Positions 46,231 through 58,076 of a stretch of DNA of 64,000 nt are shown one piece after another (the first letter of the stretch is position 1; each line of letters starts with the position of its first letter). The notes under the pieces were generated by a model. That model searched no databases. It had not been told where the DNA came from and saw only the letters and a list, made by a program, of their open reading frames with translations. The translations under genes were made by a program, and so were the position numbers. Origin of the DNA: Pseudomonas sp. AB6. Its GTDB lineage: Bacteria > Pseudomonadota > Gammaproteobacteria > Pseudomonadales > Pseudomonadaceae. The DNA lies in the NCBI RefSeq assembly GCF_034314105.1, contig NZ_JAVIWJ010000001.1:2853501-2917500 (forward strand), given 5' to 3'.

Positions 46231-46264
46231 AAAGCCCACTGCATCCACAGTGGGCTTTGTTTTA
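46231..46264 (+). terminator. Intercistronic terminator between braC and braD
   Basis: An 11-bp perfect stem AAAGCCCACTG / CAGTGGGCTTT with a 6-nt loop is followed by GTTTTA. Read-through to braD would be partial, so most transcripts encode only the binding protein. Confidence 0.85.
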
Positions 46265-46431
46265 CTAGGTAAACGGGACGAGACCTGCGCAACAGCAACT
46301 CTTCCCCCCTGAAAATCTTGAAACCGTCACCAGTGCCCACTGAACTCACGTCAAACGTGGACGAATACCATGACGCGCGAGCGGCAAACGACTTCACCAG
46401 TGGACACTCGTAGGTTTTTAGGAGCGCTGTA

Positions 46432-47357
<926 letters not shown>

Positions 47358-47361
<4 letters not shown>

Positions 47362-48626
47362 AGAAGAATCTCAAATCGGCGCTGTTCAGTGCCTTGCTGG
47401 TGCTGGCTGTTGCCTACCCGATCCTGGGCCTCAAGCTGGAAATCGTCGGCGTTAACCTGACAGTTATCGGTGCCAGCCACGCGATGTTAGCGGCGATCTT
47501 TGGCTGTTCCATTGCGATGTTTTTCCGGGTGCTGTTTCGGGACCAGATCAATACCGCGTGGCATGCCACACCGAGCCTGCCAAAGGTTCCCGCCAAGACC
47601 ACCCGCTTTCTAACCCTGCCCTCCACGCAACGCTGGATCGTTCTTGGCCTGGTACTTGTGGCACTGGTGTGGCCGTTCTTCGGCTCACGCGGCGCAGTGG
47701 ATATCGCCACACTGATCCTGATCTACATCATGCTCGGCCTGGGGCTGAACATCGTGGTTGGCTTGGCCGGGTTGCTCGACTTGGGTTACGTCGGTTTCTA
47801 CGCCGTCGGCGCTTACAGCTACGCGCTGTTGTCGCATTACTACGGGTTTGGCTTTTGGATCTGTCTGCCAATCGCGGGATTGATGTCGGCATTGTTCGGC
47901 TTTCTGCTGGGCTTCCCGGTACTGCGTTTACGCGGCGACTATTTGGCAATCGTGACCCTGGGTTTCGGTGAAATCATTCGTTTGCTGCTGCGCAACATGA
48001 CGGACCTCACCGGGGGTCCGAACGGCATCAGTAATATCCCGAAACCGACGTTGTTCGGACTGTCGTTCGAACGTGTGGCGGCTGAAGGGTCGCAGACTTT
48101 CCACGAGTATTTCGGCATTGACTACAACTCGGTGAACAAGGTCATTTTCCTGTACCTGATTGCGTTGCTGTTGGCGCTGCTGGCCTTGTTTGTTATCAAC
48201 CGCTTGCTGCGCATGCCCATCGGCCGAGCGTGGGAAGCATTGCGCGAAGACGAAATTGCCTGCCGTGCGTTAGGGCTGAACCCGACCATCATCAAGCTCT
48301 CGGCGTTTACTTTGGGTGCTGCGTTCGCCGGTTTCGCCGGGAGCTTTTTCGCCGCTCGCCAAGGCCTGGTGACGCCTGAGTCGTTCACGTTCATCGAGTC
48401 GGCGATCATCCTCGCCATCGTTGTATTAGGCGGCATGGGCTCGCAACTGGGGGTCATCCTCGCTGCGGTGGTGCTGATTCTGATGCCTGAGCTAATGCGT
48501 GAATTCAGCGAGTACCGCATGTTGATGTTCGGCGCCTTGATGGTGCTGATGATGATCTGGCGACCACAAGGTTTGCTGCCCATGCAACGTCCCGAAATGA
48601 AACTCAAAGCGGAGCCGCATTCATGA
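47358..48626 (+). CDS. braE: Branched-chain amino acid permease BraE
   Basis: LivM-family permease, 422 residues with an extended N-terminal part (about 90 residues containing two hydrophobic segments) before the LivM core, as in Pseudomonas BraE. The core contains [26 protein letters not shown] and the ATPase-contact loop [20 protein letters not shown]. It overlaps both neighbours by 4 bp. Confidence 0.95.
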
Positions 48627-49390
48627 GCCGTCCGCTTCTGCAAGTCAGCGGCCTGAGCATGCGCTTTGGTGGCTTGTTAGCCGTCAATGGCGTAGGCCTG
48701 ACCGTTAACGAAAAACAAGTGGTGTCGATGATCGGCCCTAACGGCGCGGGTAAAACCACCGTTTTCAACTGCCTGACCGGTTTCTACAAGCCAACGGCGG
48801 GCACCATTCTTCTGGACGGCGAACCCATTCAAGGGCTTGCCGGCCACCAGATCGCCCGAAAGGGCGTGGTGCGCACCTTTCAGAACGTGCGTCTGTTCAA
48901 GGACATGACCGCGGTGGAGAACCTGCTGGTCGCCCAGCATCGTCACCTCAACACCAACTTCCTGGCCGGCCTGTTCAAAACCCCCGCGTTTCGCAAAAGC
49001 GAGCGCGAGGCAATGGAATACGCCGAGCATTGGCTGGAACGGGTCAACCTCAAAGAGTTCGCCAATCGCCCGGCTGGCACGCTGGCTTACGGTCAGCAAC
49101 GCCGCCTGGAAATAGCTCGCTGCATGATGACGCGCCCGCGCATCTTGATGCTCGACGAACCGGCAGCCGGTCTGAACCCACGTGAAACTGAAGACCTTAA
49201 AGCGTTGATTAGTATGTTGCGCAACGAACACAACGCCACGGTGCTGCTGATCGAGCACGACATGAAACTAGTCATGAGCATTTCCGACCACATCGTCGTG
49301 ATCAACCAAGGCACACCGTTGGCCGACGGTACGCCAGAACAAATCCGCGATAATCCTGAAGTGATCAAAGCCTATCTGGGGGAAGCGTAA
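48623..49390 (+). CDS. braF: Branched-chain amino acid ABC transporter ATPase BraF
   Basis: LivG-type ATPase of 255 residues: Walker [13 protein letters not shown] (about 37-48), signature variant [15 protein letters not shown] (about 152-166), Walker [14 protein letters not shown], and H-loop [16 protein letters not shown]. It energises import together with BraG. The braG ATG follows the stop directly. Confidence 0.95.
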   Translation: MSRPLLQVSGLSMRFGGLLAVNGVGLTVNEKQVVSMIGPNGAGKTTVFNCLTGFYKPTAGTILLDGEPIQGLAGHQIARKGVVRTFQNVRLFKDMTAVENLLVAQHRHLNTNFLAGLFKTPAFRKSEREAMEYAEHWLERVNLKEFANRPAGTLAYGQQRRLEIARCMMTRPRILMLDEPAAGLNPRETEDLKALISMLRNEHNATVLLIEHDMKLVMSISDHIVVINQGTPLADGTPEQIRDNPEVIKAYLGEA

Positions 49391-50092
49391 ATGCTGCAAT
49401 TCGAAAACGTTTCCACCTTCTACGGCAAGATCCAGGCGCTGCATTCGATCAACGTCGATATTCGCCAAGGCGAAATCGTCACCCTGATCGGCGCCAACGG
49501 TGCAGGCAAATCCACCCTGCTGATGACCTTGTGTGGCTCGCCACGCGCCCATGCCGGCAGCATTCGCTACATGGGCGAAGAATTGGTCGGGCTCGAATCC
49601 TCGCAAATCATGCGCAAAAGCATCGCTGTGGTGCCCGAAGGCCGTCGCGTGTTTGCCCGTTTGACCGTGGAAGAAAACCTGGCCATGGGCGGGTTCTTCA
49701 CTGAAAAGCACGATTACCAAGAGCAGATGGACAAGGTCTTGCACCTGTTCCCTCGGCTCAAGGAACGCTTCCATCAACGTGGCGGCACCATGTCGGGCGG
49801 CGAACAACAGATGCTCGCCATCGGCCGCGCATTGATGAGCAAACCCAAGCTGCTGTTGCTCGATGAGCCGTCGCTGGGGCTGGCCCCGATCATCATTCAG
49901 CAGATATTCGAAATCGTCGAACAACTGCGCCGTGACGGTGTCACGGTGTTTTTGGTTGAACAAAACGCCAACCAGGCCCTGAAAATCGCCGACCGAGCCT
50001 ACGTATTGGAAAACGGCCGGGTGGTGATGCAGGGAACGGGCGAAGAGTTACTGCATGACCCGAAAGTGCGGGATGCGTATTTGGGGGGTTGA
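49391..50092 (+). CDS. braG: Branched-chain amino acid ABC transporter ATPase BraG
   Basis: LivF-type ATPase (233 residues): Walker A GANGAGKSTLLMTL (about 36-49), signature TMSGGEQQMLAIGRALM (about 134-150), Walker B LLLLDEPSLGLAPI, H-loop FLVEQNANQALKIAD. Last gene of the operon; a strong terminator follows within 20 bp. Confidence 0.95.
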   Translation: MLQFENVSTFYGKIQALHSINVDIRQGEIVTLIGANGAGKSTLLMTLCGSPRAHAGSIRYMGEELVGLESSQIMRKSIAVVPEGRRVFARLTVEENLAMGGFFTEKHDYQEQMDKVLHLFPRLKERFHQRGGTMSGGEQQMLAIGRALMSKPKLLLLDEPSLGLAPIIIQQIFEIVEQLRRDGVTVFLVEQNANQALKIADRAYVLENGRVVMQGTGEELLHDPKVRDAYLGG

Positions 50093-50110
50093 GAAAGTGT
50101 TGTGATTTGA

Positions 50111-50134
50111 AAACGGCCTGAGGGCCGTTTTTTT
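50111..50134 (+). terminator. Terminator of the bra operon
   Basis: The compact hairpin AACGGCC-TGAG-GGCCGTT runs into T7 on the plus strand, 18 bp past the braG stop. Confidence 0.92.
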
Positions 50135-50275
50135 ATGGCGTTTATTAAGCACTGGAGAATCGGTAGAAAGCTTCGTCGAAATGACAGGAAATTTCCTACG
50201 CAACCTATCTGACGCGCCCGATATACATCTTCGACATCGCCTCGCAAAGTTGCCGCATCTTTTCGACACGAAGAA

Positions 50276-52423
50276 ATGCGTATGTCCCAGGCCACCGCTC
50301 CAACCTTCACCCTAAGCATCAAAGGTCTTGAAGATCCTCGCTTGCAGGTGCTTGCGTTCGAGGGCGCCGAGGCCGTCAGCACGCCCTACGCCGTTACCGT
50401 CGAACTGGTCAGCCGGGCGGGGGATATTGAGCTTTCGGACCTGCTGCACAAGGCGGCTTTTCTCAGTTTCGGCCCGGACGGCGAAGGTCTGCATGGGCAC
50501 ATCCACTCGATCCATAAAAGCAACTCCGGCGCGCGGCTGACACACTACGTCGCGGTGCTGAAACCCTATCTGGCGTATTTGGAACACAGCAGCCACCGCC
50601 GCTCGTTCCAACAGATGAGCGTGCCCGCGATCATCCTTGAGGTATTGAAGGAGCATGGGCTGTTTGACGGCCTGGATGTGCAGTTCCACGGTGACGTGAG
50701 CCGCGCCACGCCACGTGAATACTGCGTTCAGTACGACGAAAGCGACCTGCACTTCGTGAATCGACTGTGCGAAGAAGACGGCTGGTTTTATCGTTTCGAG
50801 CATTCGGCCGACGGCCATCGGTTGATTTTCGCCGATGACGAAGGGATGTTTCCCCATAAAGCAAAGGTGGCGCTGCCGTTCAAACCGTTGAACGGCATGG
50901 TGCCCGAAACGTATTCGATCCATGAGTTTGGCGTGCGCTTGGCGGCGCGCACCAGCCATGTGGTGCATCGGGATTACGATTTCCAGAAAGCCGGTTCTCT
51001 ACTGGAAATTTCGAGAAAGCCCTGGCCAACCCAAGCCCAAGCGCAAAGGGGTGAAGTCCTGCGTGTCGAGCCGAAACTTGAGCATTACGTCTATCCGGGG
51101 CATTTTCTGGAGGACGATCACGGCAAAAAACTATCCACCCACGACCTGCAACGGCATCGCACTGATTTTCAACTGGCTGATGGCACCAGCGATCAACCGC
51201 TGTTGCGCAGCGGGACGGTGATCCAGCTAGAAAAGCATCCGCAGTTCAAATGGAATAACCCGTGGGTGCTGATTTCGATCCGACACGAAGGACGCCAGCC
51301 GCAGGTGTTGGAGGAATTGGGCGCGGATGTTCCGGTCGCCGCCGGAAAAATCCCTCAGGGGTATCGGAATTCCTTTACCGCCATTCCGGAAACGATCCAG
51401 TTTCGTCCCGCCCTGCGCCACCCCAAGCCGCTGATCCACAGCACCCAAACCGCCAAGGTCACGGGTCCTGAAGGCGAAGAAATTCACTGCGATAAATTCG
51501 GCCGGGTGAAGGTCAAGTTTCACTGGGATCGTCTTGAACCGGATGACGAAACCAGCAGTTGCTGGGTTCGGGTGGCATCCAGCTGGGCAGGCAACAGTCA
51601 TGGCGCAGTGACCTTGCCTCGGGTCGGCATGGAAGTGTTGATTTCCTACCTGGAAGGCGACGCGGATCGGCCAATTGTCATGGGCTGTTTGCCGAACAGC
51701 CGAAATCCAGTGCCTTACGAGTTACCGGCGAACAAAACCAAAAGCGTGTTCCGTAGCCGCAGCTCCAAGGCCAGTCAGGGCTTTAACGAAGTCTCCTTTG
51801 AAGACCGCAACGGCGCTGAGTTGGTCTACCTGCGTGCCCAGCGCGACATGCAGCAACTGGTCCAGAACGACAGCCGCTTGGAAGTACGTGGCCAGCGCTT
51901 GGAAACGATCAAGGGCAACAGCGTTTCAGTGCTCGAAGCCGAACACCACCAAACCATCAGCGGCGACCGCAAAGTGCAGTTGTCCGCGGGGGATCATTTG
52001 CAAGTCGCAGGCTCCAGCCATACCCGCGTGGCCAGCGCCTTGGTGATCGAAGCCGGGCAAGACGTGCACTACAAATCCAGCGCGAACTTCATCGTCAACG
52101 CTGGCGTCACCCTGACCTTGGCGGCGGGTGGGCAACATCTGGTTATTACGCCTGCGGGGATATTTTCCAGCGTACCGGTCTTGCTGGGAGGTGCGCCGCT
52201 GCCGGGTATGCCCGCGATGCCGCTGGCACCGGCCGGTGTTGATGGGCTGGAGGCTGAAATGCTCGCCCCAGTCGCTACGCCCGATCCGGCTATTCAGCAA
52301 AAGCTGTCTGGCACAGACACGATGATCGAATTGTGCCAAAAGCCCAAAGACGGCACGCCGATGGACTGCCCGCTTGCAGACTGTCCTTGCCGAGAAGCCA
52401 TGAGCAAGGGGGCGCACGCATGA
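50276..52423 (+). CDS. vgrG: Type VI secretion spike protein VgrG (TssI)
   Basis: Trimeric needle tip that carries effectors out of the cell. The 715-residue protein shows the gp27-like part (about residues 1-370, including [26 protein letters not shown]), the gp5-like OB fold ([20 protein letters not shown], then [34 protein letters not shown], about 395-460), and a DUF2345-type beta-helix with repeats such as [20 protein letters not shown]. The end is proline/alanine-rich, then cysteine-rich ([13 protein letters not shown]), probably the docking point for the adaptor. The structural T6SS genes are absent here, so this is an orphan vgrG island. Confidence 0.93.
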   Translation: MRMSQATAPTFTLSIKGLEDPRLQVLAFEGAEAVSTPYAVTVELVSRAGDIELSDLLHKAAFLSFGPDGEGLHGHIHSIHKSNSGARLTHYVAVLKPYLAYLEHSSHRRSFQQMSVPAIILEVLKEHGLFDGLDVQFHGDVSRATPREYCVQYDESDLHFVNRLCEEDGWFYRFEHSADGHRLIFADDEGMFPHKAKVALPFKPLNGMVPETYSIHEFGVRLAARTSHVVHRDYDFQKAGSLLEISRKPWPTQAQAQRGEVLRVEPKLEHYVYPGHFLEDDHGKKLSTHDLQRHRTDFQLADGTSDQPLLRSGTVIQLEKHPQFKWNNPWVLISIRHEGRQPQVLEELGADVPVAAGKIPQGYRNSFTAIPETIQFRPALRHPKPLIHSTQTAKVTGPEGEEIHCDKFGRVKVKFHWDRLEPDDETSSCWVRVASSWAGNSHGAVTLPRVGMEVLISYLEGDADRPIVMGCLPNSRNPVPYELPANKTKSVFRSRSSKASQGFNEVSFEDRNGAELVYLRAQRDMQQLVQNDSRLEVRGQRLETIKGNSVSVLEAEHHQTISGDRKVQLSAGDHLQVAGSSHTRVASALVIEAGQDVHYKSSANFIVNAGVTLTLAAGGQHLVITPAGIFSSVPVLLGGAPLPGMPAMPLAPAGVDGLEAEMLAPVATPDPAIQQKLSGTDTMIELCQKPKDGTPMDCPLADCPCREAMSKGAHA

Positions 52424-52971
52424 GCATCTGGATGCTGCTGGAACCTAGAAAATCGCTGCTGGCCGAGCTATTTCGGCAGGTCGACCATCCGCAATTAACG
52501 CCACTATTTGCTTCGACAGAGATGGCTGCATACGTGGATTCAAGCCCACTGTTAGTAACGGACGACGCTAAACAGGCACTCTCGCACTCAGTGCGGCAGG
52601 CGCCTTGTGATTGGCCAGGGCTGATTATCGAAAGCGAAAATTCCCACGACGCGTTGCTGGCGCACTTGCGACACCTCCTCATCGTCCGCTTTGAGCAGAC
52701 CCGCATAGGCATGTTGCGCTACTGGCATCCCGCTGTTGCCGAGCGGCTCTTTTCAGCCTGTACCGATGAAAATATTGCCGACTGGCTCGGCCCAATTGAC
52801 CGTGTGCATTGGTACTCGGCCGACGCGACCAAATGGCAAACCCGCAACAACCCTCATGCCGCTCATTGGCTCCCCGCCAACACCCCCTCCTGGTTATCGA
52901 TCAGCGTCGAGCAAAGCCAATCTTTGAATCAGCCACTTCAATCAACGATTTCCAACGGACAGGAGTCCTGA
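52420..52971 (+). CDS. DUF4123 T6SS effector adaptor/chaperone
   Basis: The 183-residue product begins [20 protein letters not shown], has [29 protein letters not shown] (about residues 85-113), and then [24 protein letters not shown]. This is the DUF4123 pattern of proteins (Tap/Tec) that load a specific effector onto VgrG. ATGA overlap with the vgrG stop and a 1-bp gap to the effector gene show a single transcription unit and place it between its two partners. Confidence 0.9.
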   Translation: MSIWMLLEPRKSLLAELFRQVDHPQLTPLFASTEMAAYVDSSPLLVTDDAKQALSHSVRQAPCDWPGLIIESENSHDALLAHLRHLLIVRFEQTRIGMLRYWHPAVAERLFSACTDENIADWLGPIDRVHWYSADATKWQTRNNPHAAHWLPANTPSWLSISVEQSQSLNQPLQSTISNGQES

Positions 52972-52972
52972 C

Positions 52973-55900
52973 ATGACGCAGAGCACACTGAGCAGCGGCC
53001 CTTGCTGCGAAGTCAACAAGCTGATCGTGCAGGTCACCGGCAACGGCCATCCCGATACCCAGCGGCTGGCGTTTTATGAGCACGACAGTTTGAAACGACT
53101 GGATGCCCTGACTGATTCGGACCGCCCCGAAACCCTCACCGGCGAGTATTTACTGAACAGCGCTCTGCACGTCTGGAGCTGGTCCAGCACCTTCAAACAC
53201 CGCGTGTGGCTGGAGATCGCCAGCGTCGAAGGCGCACCGATTCGGGTGCCGCTGCCCCCGGTCTCAATCACTCCACGTCAGTTCGACGGCCAGTGGAATC
53301 AGATCGTCCCGGTGGTGCCCTTCGTCGCGCTGCCCGGTGTCAACAGCACCCACGATAACGGCACCCCGGTGTTGTGCCGCGCGGGTTTCATCTACGTGTT
53401 CCTCAACGGTCGAGTGTGGCGCGAGCTGGAAGTGCGGGTCGACGATGAACGGACCACCTACCACGACGTCGATTTCAATGAATACCGCATGGGGGACGAA
53501 ATCGAACCCCGTTCACGGCTCGCGACTGGGCAAGCGCTTGAAGATATCTGGCTGCCGTCTAGCTGGAATAACCTGCCGGTAGCGCCTCAACTGTGCTTCA
53601 GCGAAATCCAATTGTCCGGACCGCGATTGCGCTGTCTGGAGAACGACTCGGCGCTGCGCAGACAACGCTGCCAAAGCCCGAACCTGCGAAGTTCTCTTGC
53701 CACGTTCGAGCGGCTTTTTCACAACAAACCTGATGGCACTGCAATGCTTGAGGCATTTGGTGCACTTGACGCTCACGATAAAGTGCTCCCTCAAGCCGCC
53801 GCCGATGCTCACGTCAGTTGGCTAAATTACGACACTCACGCATTTCCGGTCAGCAGGGTCGCGCCACAACGAGCACGCCAGCCAGGTTATGAGTGGCTGC
53901 TGGACCAACCGGCCCGTTATCTGTGTGACTTGAGTGGACAGTTTCCGGTTCAGGCGCTGAGCGAAGCGCATGCCCACGTCACCCGCTCTGAGCGCGGCGA
54001 GACGGCCTACCAAGCGACGTCCCTCGAAACCGGCGCGTGGGCGCATTGGATAGGAGAACTGTGTACGCCGCAGCTTGGCGACGAGCTCTGGCACGAACAG
54101 CCCGAAGTCCCGGACGTGCTGCACCGCGCACGCCAACGCAATCTGTACGGCGTTATGCTGCAAGACTCACATTATCGGCTGCGCCACCTGCACACCCGGG
54201 TCAATGATCAACAGAACCTGCTGCAACTTTGCGCCGCCCGCGCCAGCCGCCACGCGCATCACGCCAGTGCCTTGCTGGTGCAACAACTGGTCGTACCAAG
54301 CACCTTGGGCGGCGGTATCAATCCGCTGCATAAACAGCTCAATGCACTGAAGCTTCAAGGTCGGATCGACGTCAATCGGTTCACCGCCAGCGGTGAACGC
54401 CAGCAGCTCTGGCGGTCGCTGGAGATGAGCCAGGCACTGCTGAGCGAATGCCTGACAACCCGACGAACCCAACAGACCCTTGCCGATCACCTGAGCTTGG
54501 AAGGCTTCGATTATGTCGCCGCGCTGCATTTTGTCAGCCAACTGTTTGCCAGCTTGGCGACCCGGCCCTCTCAGACCGACCCCCTGGCAGTCAATGGTGA
54601 GGTCGGCGACGCCGTGACGGGTCTGAGTAAAAGCGGCTCAGACCCCAGCGACGGCCAACGGCTAATCCAACACATTGCCAACGATGAGACCCATCCGCTG
54701 CATCGGATGTTATGGCCAGCGCTTGAGTCCCAGGATACGAACGCACCCTATGTTCAATCCGCCGTCCCAGACATCAACAGTGGCGATGGGCTGTTTCGGC
54801 CCAATGCACTGCTGGCCGCTGTCAGTTGTGAGGTCATTGACCCGAAGCAACTCAATACGCTCGACGCTTATTTACTGGCCGGTCTGGTGGAAAGCGGCAG
54901 CCTCAATAACACCTTCACAGGCACCCTGAAGGCGGTGGCCGCAACCCTGATGAGTCTTCACGAAAACCTGCAAGGCGCGGTTGATGTGGCGGAGAAAGCG
55001 GTGCAGGCGGCGAAAAACACGCCGAGACCAGGCACTAAGCCTCCGGCTCCAGCGCTGAATATGGGCCAACAACGACGCGCCGTGGCACAACTGCGCAGCA
55101 TGCTGCCGGGCGGCCTTGGCGCCATCCAATTCATTACCTATGCAGAGGCCCGGAGCAAGAATCTCTACATATTTGGTTTGAGCGACCTGCCGGACCTGCC
55201 GGAGCGCCTGCGCAGGCCTGCCCTTGATTATCGATCCACGTCCGACAGATCGATGGTTGGCCCTCAGCACTATCGCAATGGCAGCGAACCGCACGCGAAC
55301 ACCCTCGTCATCGCCATGCCCCGCGACCATCGCACTGCACAGCTGATCAGCCGCGTGAACCAGCAGGTCAATACCGCCTGGCAAGCACACACGGCCGAGC
55401 AGGAAAAGGTCAGAGGCAACGCGATACAAGATGCCGTGAAGAATCGGACGGCGTTGCAGAGCCAGTGGATGTACAAGGCGCTGAACTCGACACCGTTTGC
55501 GGCGGCGGTAGGGATGTTGGAGTTGTGGAATTTGAGGAGTGAGTTGGAGGCGCGGAACGCTGCCATACGAGAGAAGGGGCGCATGAGAGCAGTTGGTGGA
55601 GTCACAGGGGCTGGTGTGGATCTGGTGATAGCGATGGAAGCATTAACCGTAAAACTGGCTGGAAGTCAGTCAATTTTGGCTGGCGCCCGTAAAACACTTT
55701 TTGTCATCCCCGAAGCGTTTAGCACCCGAGTCTTTGGAGAGCGACTAGCCAAGCGGCTTGTCAACATCGTCACTGCCCGCCTGCTCGGTCAACTTGCAGC
55801 CGGATCAATTTTTGTCGGCCTCAACCTATACGACGCCTGGCATGCCTATCAATGGGGCGACGATGCCCTGTGGGGCCATCTGCTGATGGCGGCAGGCGGC

Positions 55901-56674
55901 CTAACCGGTATCGCAGGCACGCTATTGGTCGGGGGATCCACTCTTCTGGGCTTGGGGCCTTTGGGTTGGATCAGCCTGATTCTAATCAGTATCGGCTTGG
56001 GCGTCGTTTACTGGCTGAGCTCTACGCCCATTGAAGACTGGCTAAGCGCAGGGCCTTTCGGCTCTAACAGTGACCGAGCGCCTCATCTGCAAGCCCCGGA
56101 AAACGCGTTTTACTACTTGGTCAGCCTGTTTGCCAACATTCGCATCACCATTGAAGCCAACCCGGAATACAGCCTCCCGGCCTGCATCGAGAACTATAAT
56201 CCGGTGCCCATGGATATACGCGCATCCGATACCCGCATCCGAATCGAGAGCAACCTGCCCGGCCTATTGACCGGACTGGGCGACCTCAGCACCAAAGCCT
56301 CGTGCGCGCTGTTGAAAGTTCGCCGATCCCGCGTGCGCGATGACGGACCGCCTCGGGAAGAAACCCATCTATTTCCCGAGGCCAAGCCTATGGCGTACCG
56401 GCCGAAGCCCGATGGGATGGAAATATTCTTGCAAACACCTTGGGAAACGCTGGTTGAAGTTTCACGCTCAAACGACACCGTGTCGGTCCACACAGCATGG
56501 CAAGTCCGCGCCCAATTGACACTAAGCGATGGTAGTTCATCCTGGGTATTTCCCGCACCAAGACCCAGAGACCCAACCCTTTTTGGCGCGGCCCACGCCA
56601 CACCGAACTTCAAAGAAATTGAACAACCATTCTGGGCAGATGAAACCACCCATAAAGCGCAGGGCGACCAATGA
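52973..56674 (+). CDS. VasX-like pore-forming T6SS effector
   Basis: The 1233-residue protein starts with the VasX N-terminal domain (about residues 10-160: LAFYEHDSLKRLDALTDSDR, CRAGFIYVFLNGRVWRELEV), continues through a long helical middle, and ends with a hydrophobic block. This block includes LLMAAGGLTGIAGTLLVGGS (about 968-988) and WISLILISIGLGVVYWLSS (about 999-1017). Such proteins depolarise target cell membranes in a colicin-like way. The last ~106 residues (from EETHLFPEAKP) form a soluble beta-rich tail that is duplicated downstream. Its stop overlaps the immunity start by 4 bp (ATGA). Target and potency are inferred from the family. Confidence 0.88.
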   Translation: MTQSTLSSGPCCEVNKLIVQVTGNGHPDTQRLAFYEHDSLKRLDALTDSDRPETLTGEYLLNSALHVWSWSSTFKHRVWLEIASVEGAPIRVPLPPVSITPRQFDGQWNQIVPVVPFVALPGVNSTHDNGTPVLCRAGFIYVFLNGRVWRELEVRVDDERTTYHDVDFNEYRMGDEIEPRSRLATGQALEDIWLPSSWNNLPVAPQLCFSEIQLSGPRLRCLENDSALRRQRCQSPNLRSSLATFERLFHNKPDGTAMLEAFGALDAHDKVLPQAAADAHVSWLNYDTHAFPVSRVAPQRARQPGYEWLLDQPARYLCDLSGQFPVQALSEAHAHVTRSERGETAYQATSLETGAWAHWIGELCTPQLGDELWHEQPEVPDVLHRARQRNLYGVMLQDSHYRLRHLHTRVNDQQNLLQLCAARASRHAHHASALLVQQLVVPSTLGGGINPLHKQLNALKLQGRIDVNRFTASGERQQLWRSLEMSQALLSECLTTRRTQQTLADHLSLEGFDYVAALHFVSQLFASLATRPSQTDPLAVNGEVGDAVTGLSKSGSDPSDGQRLIQHIANDETHPLHRMLWPALESQDTNAPYVQSAVPDINSGDGLFRPNALLAAVSCEVIDPKQLNTLDAYLLAGLVESGSLNNTFTGTLKAVAATLMSLHENLQGAVDVAEKAVQAAKNTPRPGTKPPAPALNMGQQRRAVAQLRSMLPGGLGAIQFITYAEARSKNLYIFGLSDLPDLPERLRRPALDYRSTSDRSMVGPQHYRNGSEPHANTLVIAMPRDHRTAQLISRVNQQVNTAWQAHTAEQEKVRGNAIQDAVKNRTALQSQWMYKALNSTPFAAAVGMLELWNLRSELEARNAAIREKGRMRAVGGVTGAGVDLVIAMEALTVKLAGSQSILAGARKTLFVIPEAFSTRVFGERLAKRLVNIVTARLLGQLAAGSIFVGLNLYDAWHAYQWGDDALWGHLLMAAGGLTGIAGTLLVGGSTLLGLGPLGWISLILISIGLGVVYWLSSTPIEDWLSAGPFGSNSDRAPHLQAPENAFYYLVSLFANIRITIEANPEYSLPACIENYNPVPMDIRASDTRIRIESNLPGLLTGLGDLSTKASCALLKVRRSRVRDDGPPREETHLFPEAKPMAYRPKPDGMEIFLQTPWETLVEVSRSNDTVSVHTAWQVRAQLTLSDGSSSWVFPAPRPRDPTLFGAAHATPNFKEIEQPFWADETTHKAQGDQ

Positions 56675-57738
56675 CTGCGATAAATTCGTCTTATTACGCC
56701 GCCACCGCATACCGATCTGACCGTATGCCCGACCAACCACCGTCGGCAGAACGCTCGTGGATACGACGCTTTGCCAAATTTCGCCTCCCCTGGGGACTAA
56801 CCCAAGAAGTTGCGCTGGACGATTTTTTGAGCGAAGCCGCGCCGGAAAAATTACGTCGGGTGGAAAAAGCCGAGCAGGTAAAAAAGGAACAATTAACCCT
56901 TGGTACCTATGTGCCAGCGCCTTATGAGCATGTAGATTTTCATGATTGGCACGACCACGAGCGTTTCAGGTTTTCGTTATGGTCAAAACGATCACAGTTT
57001 TGGATCTATCTATTCATCTTCGGCAAATGGGGATTTATTTTACTGGCCCCCATATATGTATTTGCCGCATTAGTTGTAGCTTCGACACCATACAAGCCTT
57101 ACTTAGAGGAATTGGTCAGCGTAGTACTGGAGACCTATTACGTATTTCTTTTGCCGCAGCTCGTATGCTGGGGTGTCGGGGCGTTTGTGATCCGCTACCT
57201 CCCCCACCTCTGGGTCAAACCCTCCCGAGGCCCGATCTGGGAAATCAACCGCCGCACCGGCCTCGTTACCCTTTTCGATTACGACAACAACGGCGAGTAC
57301 AAAAAGAACGGCACCATCGGTGAACTCACCGCACCGTTTTACGAATTCGACGCCTACATCGCGACCATCCCGGATCGTCAGGGTTTAGTGACGAACGTGT
57401 TGTACATCGCCCACCGCTACCGCGATATCGTCATCAACTTCCGGCCCTTATTCGCTCCCGGTGAAGGCCAGCTGTGCTGTGCCCTGTGGGATTTTCTGCA
57501 GAACTACATGGACACCAGCCGCCCGCTACCAGACTTGCCGCGCTACGAACAATACCGACATCTCGACCCGACAACGGCTGAATACGACCGCAAGATTGGC
57601 CGCAATCCAAGGTTCTGGATCGATATGGACGATGCTACTTTCGAGCAAGAACTCTACGACATGCGCGGCAAGATTGATCAAATCGACACCTTCCAGCGCC
57701 CGAACCTGATGGCGCGGTATGTGGAGTATGTGGATTGA
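56355..57738 (+). repeat. Direct repeat copy A: effector tail plus immunity gene (1384 bp)
   Basis: Copy A covers the last ~106 codons of the VasX-like gene and the whole first immunity gene. It recurs at a constant offset of 1402 bp as copy B (57757-59140), separated by only 18 bp. The copies are nearly identical over the tail, the start of the immunity gene and its 3' half, and clearly diverged in between. This is a tandem duplication followed by divergence or exchange of the middle. Confidence 0.88.
56671..57738 (+). CDS. Probable immunity protein to the VasX-like effector (copy 1)
   Basis: The 355-residue product begins MTAINSSYYAATAYRSDRMP, with two hydrophobic spans (about residues 110-138 and 150-177) and a C-terminal cytoplasmic-type domain (about 181-355) starting WVKPSRGPIWEINRRTGLVTLF. 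A membrane location is right for protection against a pore former. The gene starts inside the effector's stop (ATGA), the standard effector-immunity coupling. The family may be DUF6708; I am not sure. No signal peptide. Confidence 0.8.
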   Translation: MTAINSSYYAATAYRSDRMPDQPPSAERSWIRRFAKFRLPWGLTQEVALDDFLSEAAPEKLRRVEKAEQVKKEQLTLGTYVPAPYEHVDFHDWHDHERFRFSLWSKRSQFWIYLFIFGKWGFILLAPIYVFAALVVASTPYKPYLEELVSVVLETYYVFLLPQLVCWGVGAFVIRYLPHLWVKPSRGPIWEINRRTGLVTLFDYDNNGEYKKNGTIGELTAPFYEFDAYIATIPDRQGLVTNVLYIAHRYRDIVINFRPLFAPGEGQLCCALWDFLQNYMDTSRPLPDLPRYEQYRHLDPTTAEYDRKIGRNPRFWIDMDDATFEQELYDMRGKIDQIDTFQRPNLMARYVEYVD

Positions 57739-58076
57739 GTCCCTGGAATACCGTGTGGGAAGAAACCCATCTATTTCCCGAAGCCAAGCCTATGGCGTAC
57801 CGGCCGAAGCCCGATGGGATGGAAATATTCTTGCAAACACCTTGGGAAACGCTGGTTGAAGTTTCACGCTCAAACGACACCGTGTCGGTCCACACAGCAT
57901 GGCAAGTCCGCGCCCAACTGACACTAAGCGATGGCAGTTCATCGTGGGTATTTCCCGCACCAAGGCCCAAAGACCCGACCCTTTTTGGAGCGGCCCACGC
58001 TACACCCAACTTCAAAGAAATTGAACAACCGTTCTGGGCAGATGAAACCACCCATAAAGCGCAGGACGACCAATGA
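57735..58076 (+). pseudogene. Orphan copy of the effector's C-terminal tail
   Basis: 113 codons, of which about 106 repeat the end of the VasX-like protein almost exactly (visible differences: Arg to Lys in PRPKD and Gly to Asp in QDDQ). There is no ATG at its beginning; the frame opens at a TTG overlapping the preceding immunity stop (TTGA), with a GTG six codons later. Its stop overlaps the second immunity start (ATGA), as in the parent. It may be untranslated, translated by coupling, or serve as a recombination donor that swaps the effector tail. Confidence 0.8.
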
